Origin: Candidatus Heimdallarchaeota archaeon B3_Heim
GTDB taxonomy: Archaea; Asgardarchaeota; Heimdallarchaeia; Hodarchaeales; Hodarchaeaceae
Direction of reading: 5' to 3'
DNA: 64,000 bases
NCBI GenBank assembly: GCA_003144275.1
Contig: NJBF01000004.1
Span: forward strand, 1-64,000
The notes beneath the pieces were generated by a model. The model was not told the DNA's origin. It saw only the letters and a program-made list of their open reading frames with translations, and made no database searches. The position numbers were made by a program, and so were the translations under genes. Of this stretch, positions 8,071 to 19,300 are shown in pieces (the stretch's first letter is position 1; every line of letters starts with the position of its first letter).

Positions 8071-8475
8071 ATGCAATTTAGAACATTTGGTTGGATCGCA
8101 CGGCAAAATCCACACATTCGCTTGACCGAAAGTGAAACTATTGATGATAATCGGTTTATTTTTAGTGGCCTTAAAGGAAAATCGGTTGAGACACCCGTTA
8201 AAGAACGAAAAGACTGGTTTAAGAAAGGGGAGCTGTGGCCGACGTTAATTTTGGTTGAAAAAGCATGGGATGAGGAAACAGGTGCACGGACAGAACATTC
8301 GTTTGTTCGCATTTTCCGGCATGAAGACGGCGCCATATTGGATATTCTTGTAGCTTTAAGCATGGACACCGCTACACTTCTTGCCCACGACTTTAAAGTA
8401 CCATTATTTAGTGTGACCTGTTCACGAAAAGGAACTCGGGGAACTGCTCAGCGCATACACATGGATATCTTATAA
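8071..8475 (+). CDS. Hypothetical protein, 134 residues
   Basis: A soluble protein of 134 residues with balanced composition (several W, R, H, D and E) and no membrane segment; not recognised. A stop codon in frame sits six bases before the ATG, so the start cannot lie further upstream. A TATA-like stretch TTTATATTAT (about 8035-8044) would give a start of transcription near the ATG, so the mRNA may be leaderless. Its base composition looks somewhat richer in GC than the neighbouring genes. It is convergent with the surface-protein operon, with 29 bases between the two stops. A minus-strand frame over the same bases looks like a shadow. Confidence 0.5.
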   Translation: MQFRTFGWIARQNPHIRLTESETIDDNRFIFSGLKGKSVETPVKERKDWFKKGELWPTLILVEKAWDEETGARTEHSFVRIFRHEDGAILDILVALSMDTATLLAHDFKVPLFSVTCSRKGTRGTAQRIHMDIL

Positions 8476-8504
8476 ATCCAATTCATCCAGTGAATCTTGG
8501 TAGC

Positions 8505-8750
8505 TTATTCTTCACGCAATAAGGTAGTATATTTTGTAACGGTATTGATTGAGCGGACAAACCCCTCAGCATCAATGAAGAGAATTCGTACATGGGAGGG
8601 ATCCATATCGATTCCGTGTGTATCCACGAAGATGTCTAGACCAGTGAGATCAGGTTGTAATTCAGAGACAGGTACAGACAACGCAAATGTCTTATTACAT
8701 GCAGTACAGGGTTCTGTTCGCAGGCGTAGATTATCTGACATAGATTTCAT
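8505..8750 (-). CDS. Small CxxC protein at the end of the surface-protein operon
   Basis: A soluble protein of 81 residues, or 78 if the second Met is used. It has one CTAC motif (C15, C18) and then a compact alpha/beta-looking segment (LDIFVDTHGIDMDPSHVRILFID). With only two cysteines, any metal site would need dimerisation or other ligands. The first ATG overlaps the stop of the preceding 993-residue gene as ATGA, which suggests translational coupling. The ATG at 8741 has AAGGA nine bases upstream and is at least as good a start. I do not recognise the family. Its position as last gene of a four-gene run suggests a cytoplasmic partner of the receptors' tails, which is inference. Confidence 0.55.
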   Translation of the reverse strand: MKSMSDNLRLRTEPCTACNKTFALSVPVSELQPDLTGLDIFVDTHGIDMDPSHVRILFIDAEGFVRSINTVTKYTTLLREE

Positions 8751-11728
8751 TCCTTATCACTATCATCAAGAAATTCGGATTCAAAATCACCCATTATACT
8801 ATCGGTTACATCATCCATATCTGTTTCAATTTCCTCTAAAATCTCCACAGTTCCAGAGATAAACAGACGGAATTCTTGAATCTTTTGATTGATGATTTCT
8901 TTGTCTTCACCAGCAATAATATAGTTCTTAATATCTTGCATGCCTTCTTTGATTTCTTCTTGGAAGTTATGTGAGACTTCAGTCCACTTTTCACGCATCA
9001 GAAGCATCATAAACAAGACTCCCTGCCGAGGGGTTTCAGGAGTATGTTCTAACGATAATGTAGACACCCACTTTTGAGGTAAACTCGCAACAGGATAGGC
9101 AAAAGTAATTGCTGAACAGCTAATTTCTTCAATGGTAAAGTCAACATAGGTGACCATATCTTCAGCCCGAGTTTGCATGACGAAATCCACAGTATTATTG
9201 GCTCTATCAACTAGTTCTTTCAAATATTGATAGAAATGCCCAATCAGGGAAGGCTCCCAAAGGAGGGTACTGGTGATTCCTTCACCTTGACCATAGGCTG
9301 CCACAAAACCAAACATAGCCTCTTCCCCGAGGTACGCTAGACGTTCGCCACCTCTTAATGCAACGTCGAAGCGTCTTCTACGTACAGTTCGCAATCTCCG
9401 TCTTTGAGTAATTTTAATTGCAGCAAATAATGAAATTATGATGGTAGTGATTATAGTTTCTGTTATAAACAGGCCTATTGCTGTGCTGACAAAAATACGA
9501 GTAATATGAGCATCTATAGGTCGGTTTTCTGAACTAATACTGTTACCATCATTATCTATGGCATTAATTCGAAATTCAATTCGTTCACCCCCAATTACAC
9601 TAGTTGAAAGACGGATGAAGTAAATTCCACCATCTTCATCAAGATCAAGAGTAATCGGTTCACCCCAGCCAGATCCCTTTCTCTTTTCTAATGTAACTTC
9701 AGCTATCCCGCTACCTCCATCGACCGCTTGAACCCAAATATTCAATTGACCTGGGATAGAATATTTAGATTCCCTGATCTGTACTTTGGGAGCAACAGTG
9801 TCCTCAAGCACAATAATTTGGGTTGCACTATTCGTATTTCCTTGTTTATCAAGGACAGTTACATTGATGGAATAAGTGTTTAGATCTCCATAGGTATAGG
9901 GTAATTTTAACGCTCCACCTGGGGTGGAAGGGGTTGATCGAACTTCAAATAACCCAGTTAAACTATTTCGACTTAATTGAACGCTTGAATAATCAATCAA
10001 TCCTGATCCATCAGGATCATTTGTTATAACAAGAGATCCGTTAGCAAATCTAGCAGCCAGAAAAACTCTATCTATATCCCCAAAAGGGTCTGTGGCAGAA
10101 GTAGTAACAAAAACATGGCCTTCCTCAATGGTACTGGGGATAATTTGATTGATCTGTATTTCTGGTATCACAATATCCATTGATGAAATAGTGGAAAACC
10201 CTGAATAGGATTTCGAATTTCCCTGGGTATCACTAAGGAGGATATTAAATTGAAGATTACTTTCATATCCTACCTCTAATTTCACCTGAAATAGCGTCAC
10301 ATTTCCCATTGTAGATTTGTTAGTCATAGGTACTGATTGAGATTGTAAACCATTAAGAGTGTAGTTTAATATTGCTTCCTCAACACCAAAACCCCAATCA
10401 CTAGCATTAATGCTTAATATGACAGTACCATTGCCAAAAAAGTGAACAAAATCAGCATTAGTAGGATCTAATTCACTGATGATTACGGGAGGAGTATAAT
10501 CCCCTATTGTCTCCGAATATACCCCTGTGGTGAAAGAATTCCCTGTACCATCGAAGATGACAAATTTGTAGGATAATATATCACTGACATTAACACCAAC
10601 ACTTTTTTGCCAATAAGTCTGATTATATCCCGCGGAGGTAATATTGGTATTTATTTGATATTCCAAACTTGTATTTGTTTGAATATTGACTGAACCAGAA
10701 CGATTATAGAAAACTGTAACGTTTTTTATTGAACTTTCCCACGTACCCTCACTGAAATGAGCCCAGAAATTATACATGGAAACATCAGCGGTTCTTTGCA
10801 ACCCCACGTCTGTAGGTTCAGGTGGACTGTTGTCTGTGACATCAGTTATCCCTATGATTTCAATATCATCAAACCACACATCAAAATACTCATTCCAGTA
10901 TTCACGAGTGTTTAAATAAGTCCCTAATTCTAATGTATAATTTGCAAGATCATTTCTAGGGACATGAAAACTCCCTGTAAAACTAAACCATTGTTCGTCA
11001 TAAATAACAGATGGACCTACACGGTAAAATACGGACCCATTCGGATTATGGAGAGTACTGGGATTTCCCAACCAGAAATAAGTTTGATCGTCAGGAAAAG
11101 CAATATTACAGCGAATTTCTTGATAATCAGGTGAACCTTCTATAACAACTCCCGGTACCAATTCTGAGAAATTATCAAACGCAGGGGGATCATAAACATC
11201 AAATCGCCATTTGAAACTTATATTTATTTGATCATAGTCTTGTGAAACAGGAAAATCAAGTTGCCAACCAGCTGAAATTCCTTCAGAAATATTTTCATTA
11301 AGTGTATCATTTAAATAACCCCCATTACCAATTCTAACAAACAATGATTCAGAATCAAAATCCTCATCAGTAGGATAGATCGTCCCATTTTCATAAAGAG
11401 TTGGATCTGATAAGACTAAGGGATCTGATCCAAGTGAATCATTCCAGATATTGTTGACAAAAGTGAAGGCCTCATTATCATTATCTATATTTTTTGATAA
11501 TATGTTTGTAACGTTATCTTGCTGAATAGAAAAACGAGAAACTTGATCTGATTGAGTGAAGAACGTATCTTCGGATACTGGTACATTTTTACCTATAGAT
11601 TCATCTGTTATTTCATGTACAAGGTGAGTCTGTAATGTAGGAGAGGTGTTCATGTGCATTGTCAAGATAATAACGTTAGTATTGAATAATAGTAGTAGTA
11701 AAACAATATTTAGTCTATATTTAGTCAT
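8747..11728 (-). CDS. Single-pass surface protein with Ig-like ectodomain and cytoplasmic tail (third of three)
   Basis: This 993-residue protein has an N-terminal signal peptide (LNIVLLLLLFNTNVIILTM), then a jelly-roll or concanavalin-like region (about 105-295) with many aromatic residues and sequons. About four Ig-like modules follow (300-740), each with motifs such as DNSPPEPTDVGL or ISVSDTQGNS-like turns. One membrane helix lies at about 745-770, followed by a basic stop-transfer run (QRRRLRTVRRRRF). The tail (773-993) aligns in outline with the tails of the two upstream genes: FGFVAAYGQGEG and a LLWEP segment correspond to their FFDQxxGPVP and (W/Y)xP segments, and the tail ends in amphipathic helices and an acidic terminus. 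The start ATG overlaps the previous stop by one base (TAATG) and has GGAGG about 7 bases upstream. Function unknown; a surface receptor or adhesin is likely. Confidence 0.75.
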   Translation of the reverse strand: MTKYRLNIVLLLLLFNTNVIILTMHMNTSPTLQTHLVHEITDESIGKNVPVSEDTFFTQSDQVSRFSIQQDNVTNILSKNIDNDNEAFTFVNNIWNDSLGSDPLVLSDPTLYENGTIYPTDEDFDSESLFVRIGNGGYLNDTLNENISEGISAGWQLDFPVSQDYDQINISFKWRFDVYDPPAFDNFSELVPGVVIEGSPDYQEIRCNIAFPDDQTYFWLGNPSTLHNPNGSVFYRVGPSVIYDEQWFSFTGSFHVPRNDLANYTLELGTYLNTREYWNEYFDVWFDDIEIIGITDVTDNSPPEPTDVGLQRTADVSMYNFWAHFSEGTWESSIKNVTVFYNRSGSVNIQTNTSLEYQINTNITSAGYNQTYWQKSVGVNVSDILSYKFVIFDGTGNSFTTGVYSETIGDYTPPVIISELDPTNADFVHFFGNGTVILSINASDWGFGVEEAILNYTLNGLQSQSVPMTNKSTMGNVTLFQVKLEVGYESNLQFNILLSDTQGNSKSYSGFSTISSMDIVIPEIQINQIIPSTIEEGHVFVTTSATDPFGDIDRVFLAARFANGSLVITNDPDGSGLIDYSSVQLSRNSLTGLFEVRSTPSTPGGALKLPYTYGDLNTYSINVTVLDKQGNTNSATQIIVLEDTVAPKVQIRESKYSIPGQLNIWVQAVDGGSGIAEVTLEKRKGSGWGEPITLDLDEDGGIYFIRLSTSVIGGERIEFRINAIDNDGNSISSENRPIDAHITRIFVSTAIGLFITETIITTIIISLFAAIKITQRRRLRTVRRRRFDVALRGGERLAYLGEEAMFGFVAAYGQGEGITSTLLWEPSLIGHFYQYLKELVDRANNTVDFVMQTRAEDMVTYVDFTIEEISCSAITFAYPVASLPQKWVSTLSLEHTPETPRQGVLFMMLLMREKWTEVSHNFQEEIKEGMQDIKNYIIAGEDKEIINQKIQEFRLFISGTVEILEEIETDMDDVTDSIMGDFESEFLDDSDKE

Positions 11729-14700
11729 TAGAATTCCTCCTGCATAACTTCGTCATAATTAATTCCAGCATATAATTTGTTGAAAGAGAGCATTAATCGT
11801 GATACATATTCACGTAATTCTCGTGCTTTTTTCCCTATCTCAATAGGATCTTTTTGTGTTTCAATCATGTCACGTATCTCCCGAAGCTTTTCAGTTAATT
11901 CGTCTTGGAAGACTAAGAGATTATCTCCCCATTCTTTCCTAAGTAAAAGGACAATTGTTAAATTTTCTTTTCCGCCACGAGCTTGTGGATTATCTATTGC
12001 AAATGAATAGCCTAAAGCCGTACACTCATAACTCCCAGTTGAGAAATCAAAAGTCCCAGTTCTTTCGGTTTCATCTATCCCAATAAATTCCAAAGTTGAA
12101 AACGCCTTGTCAGAAAGATCTAGCATAACTTGTTCTTGATCTTCAAGTAAGGCGGGTTCCCAAATCACAGGGACAGGTCCTTGAATCTGATCAAAGAAAT
12201 TAACAGTAACCCCAAGAGCGTATTCATCCATTTGAGTGAGAATGACTTCACGAGAAATCTTCTCACCCTCATCGAAGATTTTCTTCAAATCATATCCTTC
12301 GGTTCTAGAAGTAATTCTAATCCCTATAATGATTGCAGAAATTAAAATAATGGCTCCAAACAGTAAGACGTAGGGATGAAAAACAAGAGGGGGTAAGCTA
12401 CCGTCAACAGGTAGATTTAGTGACTCTAAATCACCTTGATCATAGATTTTCCAATTGCCCGTCTTATCAGCAAGTTTTATCTGAATACTATAAGACTTTG
12501 AGGAGACGAGATCGAAGAGGTCGAGCGGTAAGGTTGTAGTAGCATAATAGTAAATACTTTGATCTTGATCTACCCTACTTCCTTTACCAACTTGCTTAGT
12601 AAGATTTACCCATTGAAAAACTTGTGTACCTTCTAGATTAAAAATTCCTACTTGAACATACTCAACACCGAAGCCTAATTCATTTACTGTTACATTAATT
12701 GAGAGGATTCGATCAGTGTTTTGGGTTATTTTTATTGATTTAATTCGAGGAGCAACATGATCTTCTATAGTAACTTCAATAGTGCTATTCACATTATTCC
12801 CTGCATTATCAGCTATCAAAACTGTGAGCCTGTAAGTTTTCCCTACGGTCAACGTCCCGTTCCAATCAAATCGTAGCTCTGCTCTCTTATTCAGAAATTG
12901 TGGTGAGGCAGCTATTGTCATTAATGACGTAGTAGTAACATTCATTTCTATATCTGTTATTAAAATCCTAACATAACTCGTATTAATGCCAGACCAGATT
13001 TCATCTTGAATAAAAACAGAAATTACGACGTCTCCATCCGTTATGTTACTTAAATCGTCAATTTCATCAAGATTTAAGTAGAAAACTGAGATTTCAGTAC
13101 CAGCTTTCAAATTGAATTTGGGATCATATGGGTCATAATCTGCTCTGACAGTGAAAATTTCGGTAATTGTATTGGTCTTAAGTAGATCCCCAACAATATC
13201 TGGATACTGGTCTGGTTTCACCTGATCAGAAATCTCAAGAGAAAATGTAAGAGGGTCATCTTCATCGAAATCAAACTGAAAATAACTTAAACTCAACCCT
13301 TCGCTATTATTTATTTCTTGATTATACGTATATCTGATATAATAGCGATAGACACCCGATGGAAGAATGATGTATTCAATATCTCCAAGAAAATTGTAAA
13401 ATACATCAGGACGTTTATCAAACAGTACGACAGTATCCACACCACTTCCATTCCAAGCTTCCGTGTCATCAGATATATCTACGACAATTAAAATAGTTCC
13501 ATTTCCAAAGTCATATGTATAAAGCTCCACAACTTGTGGTGCTTTGTCGTCAATCCAATAAACAACTAGATCGCCTACTTTAGGATCCATGTCAATGTCT
13601 AACCATTGATACTGAATCTGTGCTTCTGAAAGGCTAGTATTAGTATCAATTATACTAGTTATAAGATAAGTATGATTATCGGGACCGAAGCTAAAATCTC
13701 TAAAGTGTGTCCACGATACGTTTTCCCTTAAAGTGCCATTATTTAGAAGAAGGGTGTAAGAAATAGAGCTAGGATTGACAATCTCATCACTAATTAAATA
13801 ATTATAAGTAACGTAAATATCTGACCATGTCCCATGTGAAGCTGTTATATTTGCTTTTAAGGTAAGTACAATCTTATCCCAAGATATTATTATACTATAG
13901 ACCTCGGTTGACACATAGAGGACATCAAAATCAATTTCCGTAGTAATTTCCATTACAGCGAAGTCCACCGTACCTCCATAATCTGTTAAATCACCATTCC
14001 AGACTGCAAATCCATTCACAAAACTAACAGAATAATTTTGCGCGGTTTGAAAAGCAAATACGAGTGCAGTTCCATTGAATGGAGATTGATCAAAGGAATG
14101 TCGGCCATAAATATATAAGGTTCCTTCTTCTCCGTAATTTACAAAGAATTTATCTACACCTATATTATCCCAATCTGATAAATTAGAATATTGAATATTT
14201 GAATAAACAAACTTTATTTCCTCCCAGATTAAATCAACTGAAACACTAGGATTTTCGATATCGATCACAGAGGAATTAGTAAACTTTGTAATTCCATAGG
14301 TGGAATCATCAATCTCTTTAATTCTATACCCGTAAATTCCAGTATCAAATTGAATCAAACCTGAATAAACACCAAAACCAGCCGTCATTGGTACTTCTGA
14401 CGCAATAAACCAAACATCATCTTCTACTACAATAATCTCATCAAAAGTAAGGTTTTCATCATGAGCCCAGGATGCACTCAAGAACACAGAAGTCTGATTT
14501 ACCGTGGATAGCCTTCTATCTAATTCCTCGGGAAACATATCGATTATCAGATACGTCCAAGTAATGATGAGGGTAAAATTCGCATCGCCAGCAGTTTTAT
14601 CCACAAATAGAGTCCCCTGAGGATCAAAAGCCGATCCACTTGTAATGATACAGTGAAAGGGGACAATGCTGGCATTCAGATGTGTATAATTTATGGTAAA

Positions 14701-16341
14701 TATTCCGTCTAAATCATCCCCGTTTGTACCATCAGTTAAATTGTACCAACTTTCGGTTCCGAACTTGTAAGAAACATTCCCTCCCATTGCAGAAGAACCA
14801 TCAGAGGCATAGAATACACCTAATTCTAAATTCCAAGATTCATTAACATCTACCCATAGAGCCTTTTGGCTAGGTAAAATATTACTCCCAGAATTTTCAT
14901 TATTATCAGTGTAAATATAATCAAAAACTAAGAGGTCCCAAAATATAGTCATATTAGAGGGTTTATTAATTTCTTGCGATGTTCTATGTCCACGGACGAA
15001 GAAAAGTAGGCTATAACCACTTGTAGGCGTGAGATCTGTTGCGGATAGTGCAATACTTCCGATTCCAAAGTCATTAGTTTCCTGATATAATAATGCTGTA
15101 GGATCTTCAGGCCTATTTGGATTCTGATATCCAATTGAATGTCTACGTGGTGAATTAGTACCTTGTTCAGAGTCAAAAACATGAAAAGTGACATTTAAGG
15201 TATCATTGACATTTAAACGGAATTTTATATTCTCTTGGGTTCCAGACACTAAGTCGTCATAGCTGATAGGAGGATAAGATTCAACAGTCAATTCTTCAAG
15301 GATAACATAATAGATAGTTCCCTTTGCAGTAAACTGAACGGTGGTATTATCTGTTATTCCTTCAACAGTAGTGACTGATACGATTAATTCATGATCACCC
15401 TCATTAAATTCTTGGGATACACTAACAGGCAGACTATAATTTAAGGTATATCTCCCCTCGGCAGTAGTGTTGGAAATAAATCCAGCAAAGGTAAGTTCAC
15501 CACTAGTTGTTGTTGATTTAACTATAGCTTTTGGATTCGAATTTGTGATATTAGGTAAAAAGTCTACAAAATAGAAGTTAGAATTAGTTGTATAGTTTTT
15601 AACCTGTATTTCAATAGTAAAAGGTTGCTCATTATCAAGCTTATTGTTAAATTCGGCAGCAGGTGAAACACTTAAAATATCAACCCTTACATCTCGCATG
15701 GGAAGAGATATTGAATCACTTGAAAGATGTCCCGAAACATTTGTGTACATGATAAGATCGTAAGAGCCTAGTTCCAGTGTTGTTAAGAATGAATTATTTA
15801 GAGTAAAAGTGAGGGAATATTGATCTATAAATGTACCATTCTCATCTTGCAGTTCAACCCAACCTCCAGACCAATCTGTGATCTTAAAATTACTACCATT
15901 GGTTATAATTAGGTTCTCAATATCCTCTGAACCGTTCACACCTATTGCACCTTCTATTGTGCAATTAAGTATAAATGTCATTGAGGTTGCATTCTTTTCC
16001 ATTGCCTCTGGAGATATTTTCGTAATGGTAAGGTCATCACTCGCACTAATTCCAAATCTTGGAGAGAAAAAGGGATTAGTATGAAACGCGTTTAAAGAAG
16101 AAAGATCAGATTCGTGATTATCAGTAATTTCAGAAGATGAAACGGATTCTTCGAGTTGAACAGAATTACTTGACATTAAACGGGGGAGAATTTTTGAGAC
16201 TGGATTTTCGTTCCGAAGTGAGGAATTTTCTGAAATACCCTGTTGGGGAGATATCACAGCAAAAACATTGAAAAGCAGAAGTAGCACTATTCCCAATGAG
16301 TACTCTCTCTTTTTTACCCTAGGCACAGCAAGTAACATCAT
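11728..16341 (-). CDS. Single-pass surface protein with Ig-like ectodomain and cytoplasmic tail (second of three)
   Basis: A 1537-residue protein. A short basic start (MMLLAVPRVKKREY) leads into a signal peptide, then about 1280 residues of beta-rich, Asn/Thr/Ser-rich ectodomain with many N-glycosylation sequons. One membrane helix (about 1322-1344) and a cytoplasmic tail (1345-1537) follow. The tail has FFDQIQGPVPVIWEPALL near 1382-1399, then CTALGYSFAIDNPQARGGKENL near 1440-1461, and ends in long charged helices. This is clearly homologous to the tail of the upstream giant protein. Ectodomain segments such as YIWIDDxAPxxxELYxYDFGNGTI also resemble the membrane-proximal part of that protein, so the two are paralogues. 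The start overlaps the previous stop as ATGA; the second Met is three bases later. Role unknown, probably adhesion or sensing. Confidence 0.8.
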   Translation of the reverse strand: MMLLAVPRVKKREYSLGIVLLLLFNVFAVISPQQGISENSSLRNENPVSKILPRLMSSNSVQLEESVSSSEITDNHESDLSSLNAFHTNPFFSPRFGISASDDLTITKISPEAMEKNATSMTFILNCTIEGAIGVNGSEDIENLIITNGSNFKITDWSGGWVELQDENGTFIDQYSLTFTLNNSFLTTLELGSYDLIMYTNVSGHLSSDSISLPMRDVRVDILSVSPAAEFNNKLDNEQPFTIEIQVKNYTTNSNFYFVDFLPNITNSNPKAIVKSTTTSGELTFAGFISNTTAEGRYTLNYSLPVSVSQEFNEGDHELIVSVTTVEGITDNTTVQFTAKGTIYYVILEELTVESYPPISYDDLVSGTQENIKFRLNVNDTLNVTFHVFDSEQGTNSPRRHSIGYQNPNRPEDPTALLYQETNDFGIGSIALSATDLTPTSGYSLLFFVRGHRTSQEINKPSNMTIFWDLLVFDYIYTDNNENSGSNILPSQKALWVDVNESWNLELGVFYASDGSSAMGGNVSYKFGTESWYNLTDGTNGDDLDGIFTINYTHLNASIVPFHCIITSGSAFDPQGTLFVDKTAGDANFTLIITWTYLIIDMFPEELDRRLSTVNQTSVFLSASWAHDENLTFDEIIVVEDDVWFIASEVPMTAGFGVYSGLIQFDTGIYGYRIKEIDDSTYGITKFTNSSVIDIENPSVSVDLIWEEIKFVYSNIQYSNLSDWDNIGVDKFFVNYGEEGTLYIYGRHSFDQSPFNGTALVFAFQTAQNYSVSFVNGFAVWNGDLTDYGGTVDFAVMEITTEIDFDVLYVSTEVYSIIISWDKIVLTLKANITASHGTWSDIYVTYNYLISDEIVNPSSISYTLLLNNGTLRENVSWTHFRDFSFGPDNHTYLITSIIDTNTSLSEAQIQYQWLDIDMDPKVGDLVVYWIDDKAPQVVELYTYDFGNGTILIVVDISDDTEAWNGSGVDTVVLFDKRPDVFYNFLGDIEYIILPSGVYRYYIRYTYNQEINNSEGLSLSYFQFDFDEDDPLTFSLEISDQVKPDQYPDIVGDLLKTNTITEIFTVRADYDPYDPKFNLKAGTEISVFYLNLDEIDDLSNITDGDVVISVFIQDEIWSGINTSYVRILITDIEMNVTTTSLMTIAASPQFLNKRAELRFDWNGTLTVGKTYRLTVLIADNAGNNVNSTIEVTIEDHVAPRIKSIKITQNTDRILSINVTVNELGFGVEYVQVGIFNLEGTQVFQWVNLTKQVGKGSRVDQDQSIYYYATTTLPLDLFDLVSSKSYSIQIKLADKTGNWKIYDQGDLESLNLPVDGSLPPLVFHPYVLLFGAIILISAIIIGIRITSRTEGYDLKKIFDEGEKISREVILTQMDEYALGVTVNFFDQIQGPVPVIWEPALLEDQEQVMLDLSDKAFSTLEFIGIDETERTGTFDFSTGSYECTALGYSFAIDNPQARGGKENLTIVLLLRKEWGDNLLVFQDELTEKLREIRDMIETQKDPIEIGKKARELREYVSRLMLSFNKLYAGINYDEVMQEEF

Positions 16342-19300
16342 TCTATGAACTCCTTTTTATACTTCTTTCTGAAAACGATCATTGCTCTAGTTAAGAAATT
16401 ACGAGTAATTTCCATTTCTTTTTGTACCAGTTTTGAATCAGCATTTTCCTTCATAAGATGATGTATATGTTGTAAACGTTCAACTAATTCATTCATGAAT
16501 CTATTTATATTTTCCAGATTACCCCAAGGAGGCCTAACAACAAAACTAAGGGATAAATTTTCCTGACCTCCACGAGCTTCAGGATTGGCAACAGCAAACG
16601 CATATCCAAATACCGTACATTTATCAGCACCAACTTGGAACCGGAACGTAGCATGTTTATCATCCTCAGGATTAGATACAAATCCTAGAGTCGAAAATGA
16701 TCTGTCTGAAAGGCTAGCGAGCATTTTTTCAGATGAACGAAGCTTTTCGGGATAAACAATTATAGGTACAGGCCCTTTCGTTTGATCAAAGAAGCTAGCA
16801 ACTATACCGATTGAAACACTATCATTTTCTTCCCAAACTTCATTGTCTGATATATTCACCATTTCTGTCAAAACTTTTTTCTTATCAAATCCACTGATTG
16901 TCCTAAAGCGTTGAACCGTAATAAAACCAATACTGAACAGTATGGTAAAAATTAGGAGAATTACGATAGGATTATTAAGTAACTCCTCTGCACTTGACGG
17001 AATATTATATCCATCATCACTCAGTGATAATGAAGATAATTTCAATGTAGAATTTATTTCGCTATTGCTAATAATTCGAGTGTTTCCCTCTGAGTCAGAG
17101 AGAGATAACGAGAATAGAACAGATGTATCATCAATGAAGTTGGTAGGTATTGAAAAATCACCTAGAAATTTGGCATTATATCTAGAAGTTGTTTTTTGTA
17201 GAGAAGAACCACTTCCAACAGACAAGACTTTCGTTAAATCAATATATTTCCACTCCCCTCCAACATAATATCCTAATACTGCCTTGGAGATTTCTGATCC
17301 ATCATCTGCGGTTGCGATATTAATAGAGAATGAACCAAAACCTAGATAAGCGAAAGTACCACCTACTAATTTGGGACCAGCTCTATCAAGAATTTCAATA
17401 TCGTCAGTAATTATCTGAACATTTCCGACTATGTCGGAAATTCGAATTTCATACTCTAAGAGAGTTCCAACATCAAACACTGAACTAAAAGAATATTCAC
17501 GTCCCCTATCTACATTTCTATAACTCATCGAATAGAATTCAGACCAGTTTCCTGTAGATGGATCTTTAAAAGCTATAACTGCACCAGATAATCCAGACCA
17601 GATATCTGTTGAATTTACTGATACTGTAATTCTTCCATCTTGTGAACTAGAGAAATTTATGAACACAGGGTCATGAATAGGGGTAGCACTATCAGAATCA
17701 AGAAATTTTTCAAACACATGGCTAATTTCATTCCCTTGATTATCTTTCAGAGAAATCGTATAGGTAACGCTCTCATTAAACTTGAAATTATTTCTTGGGG
17801 TACTACTATCTGTAGTTAAACTACCATAGAACATTGGACCGGAGCTAGTATTATATTCTGTCAGGTATAGAGGATCTCCTGGTGGAAAACCAAAAAGAGT
17901 CAATTGAACAGTAATATTAGCTATGTCGCTACCGAAATAACTTTCTGGAGAGTCATCACTTGCGATAACAAGGAAACCTATGGATCCATTTCCCCAATCT
18001 AATAGCTCATGATAAACTAAAAGTGGATCAATATTATCTATCCATTCGATAGTAATTTTAGCCTTAGGTTGTTTCACAAGACCGCTAGAGAATGTACCTC
18101 TCAGATTTGTCTTGTAATCAACTGACCAATCAATATGATAAGTATGATTTAAAGCATGTATCTCGAAGTCGGTGAAGTAAAATTGAGTTCTATTTGACAA
18201 GAAAATCTGCCCATCTCGATACAAAGAATATTCAAAATGAGAGGAGTCAAGAGATTTACCATCTTTCTCATAGAAAATAGAGAGAGAGACATTCAATGAT
18301 TCACCAGGATAATAATCTAATTGATCAGGGATAAAATCAACAAGAATTCTATCCCATCTAATAATCAACCATCGACTACCAGATTCACTTAATACTAGAT
18401 ATCCTTGACGTTCTTTTGTACCATTCAGTCCATGCAAGTCCTCAAGAATTCCATTAACTAAAAATAAGGTATCTCCAGGTCTTGTTGTATATTCAGGAGC
18501 AATAGGAACGCTAACACTATCATTCCAATTCCTTGGATTGTAAAAAAGGGACGAAGAATTTGAAAAACTTCCATGTTGCATTTTAATTATTCCGTTGAAA
18601 GGGGTGTCGTCATAATCATAGTAAGCTACAATTTCAACAAATGCTGTTTCATTAACATTAAATCGTATATTGGATCCCCATGGTTGTGCAAATCCAATTT
18701 GGAAAATAACTTGATCCCAAATAATTTCGACTTGTATTTTGCCATCATCTGCTTCAAAGCTAGAGATTCCAAATCTAGGATCAATAAATTGGCTAATACT
18801 ATAAAATGCATTTTCAACAAGTCCATTAGAGATTAGATTAGGGAAGGAAACTTGATAGCCATCCCATTGGGAACTGGGGTAAGCTGTAGATATATTCTCA
18901 TTCAGAATAAATACTCTAACACCAGTCAAATCTAAGGTTGAATCGTGTGCATATCTTACAGATACATTAATAGTTGCTCCTGTTAAACGTGGAATTCTAT
19001 AATCTTCAGCCCATATATCAACTATAAATTTCGTCCAAATAGATGTATTTTGCGAGTAAGTTGCACTAGTCTGGTTAACAAACGAGAAAACCTCACCAGG
19101 ATAGTCAGGATAAGTAGAGTAATATCTATAATCGTACCCATCAGAAGTTGCTTCCTCTGTTGCTCTCACGGTTACTGTTGCTTTTACAACCTCACTAAAC
19201 TGAAACTGGAAATCGAGTTTTCCATCGGCAAAATTAGGAGCGGAAGGAGTATCAATTACAAATAGATTGCCAATAGTCGCTGTTCCATTGCTAAAGAAAA

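Noticed and set aside
7998..8369. Minus-strand frame of 123 codons opposite the 134-residue gene
   Set aside because: Composition (many Ser, Arg, Cys, Ile runs) looks like the reverse of a coding frame; the plus-strand frame has more protein-like composition and a plausible promoter.
8497..8862. Plus-strand frame of 121 codons over the CxxC gene and the end of the 993-residue gene
   Set aside because: It overlaps two well-supported minus-strand genes and reads as a shadow.
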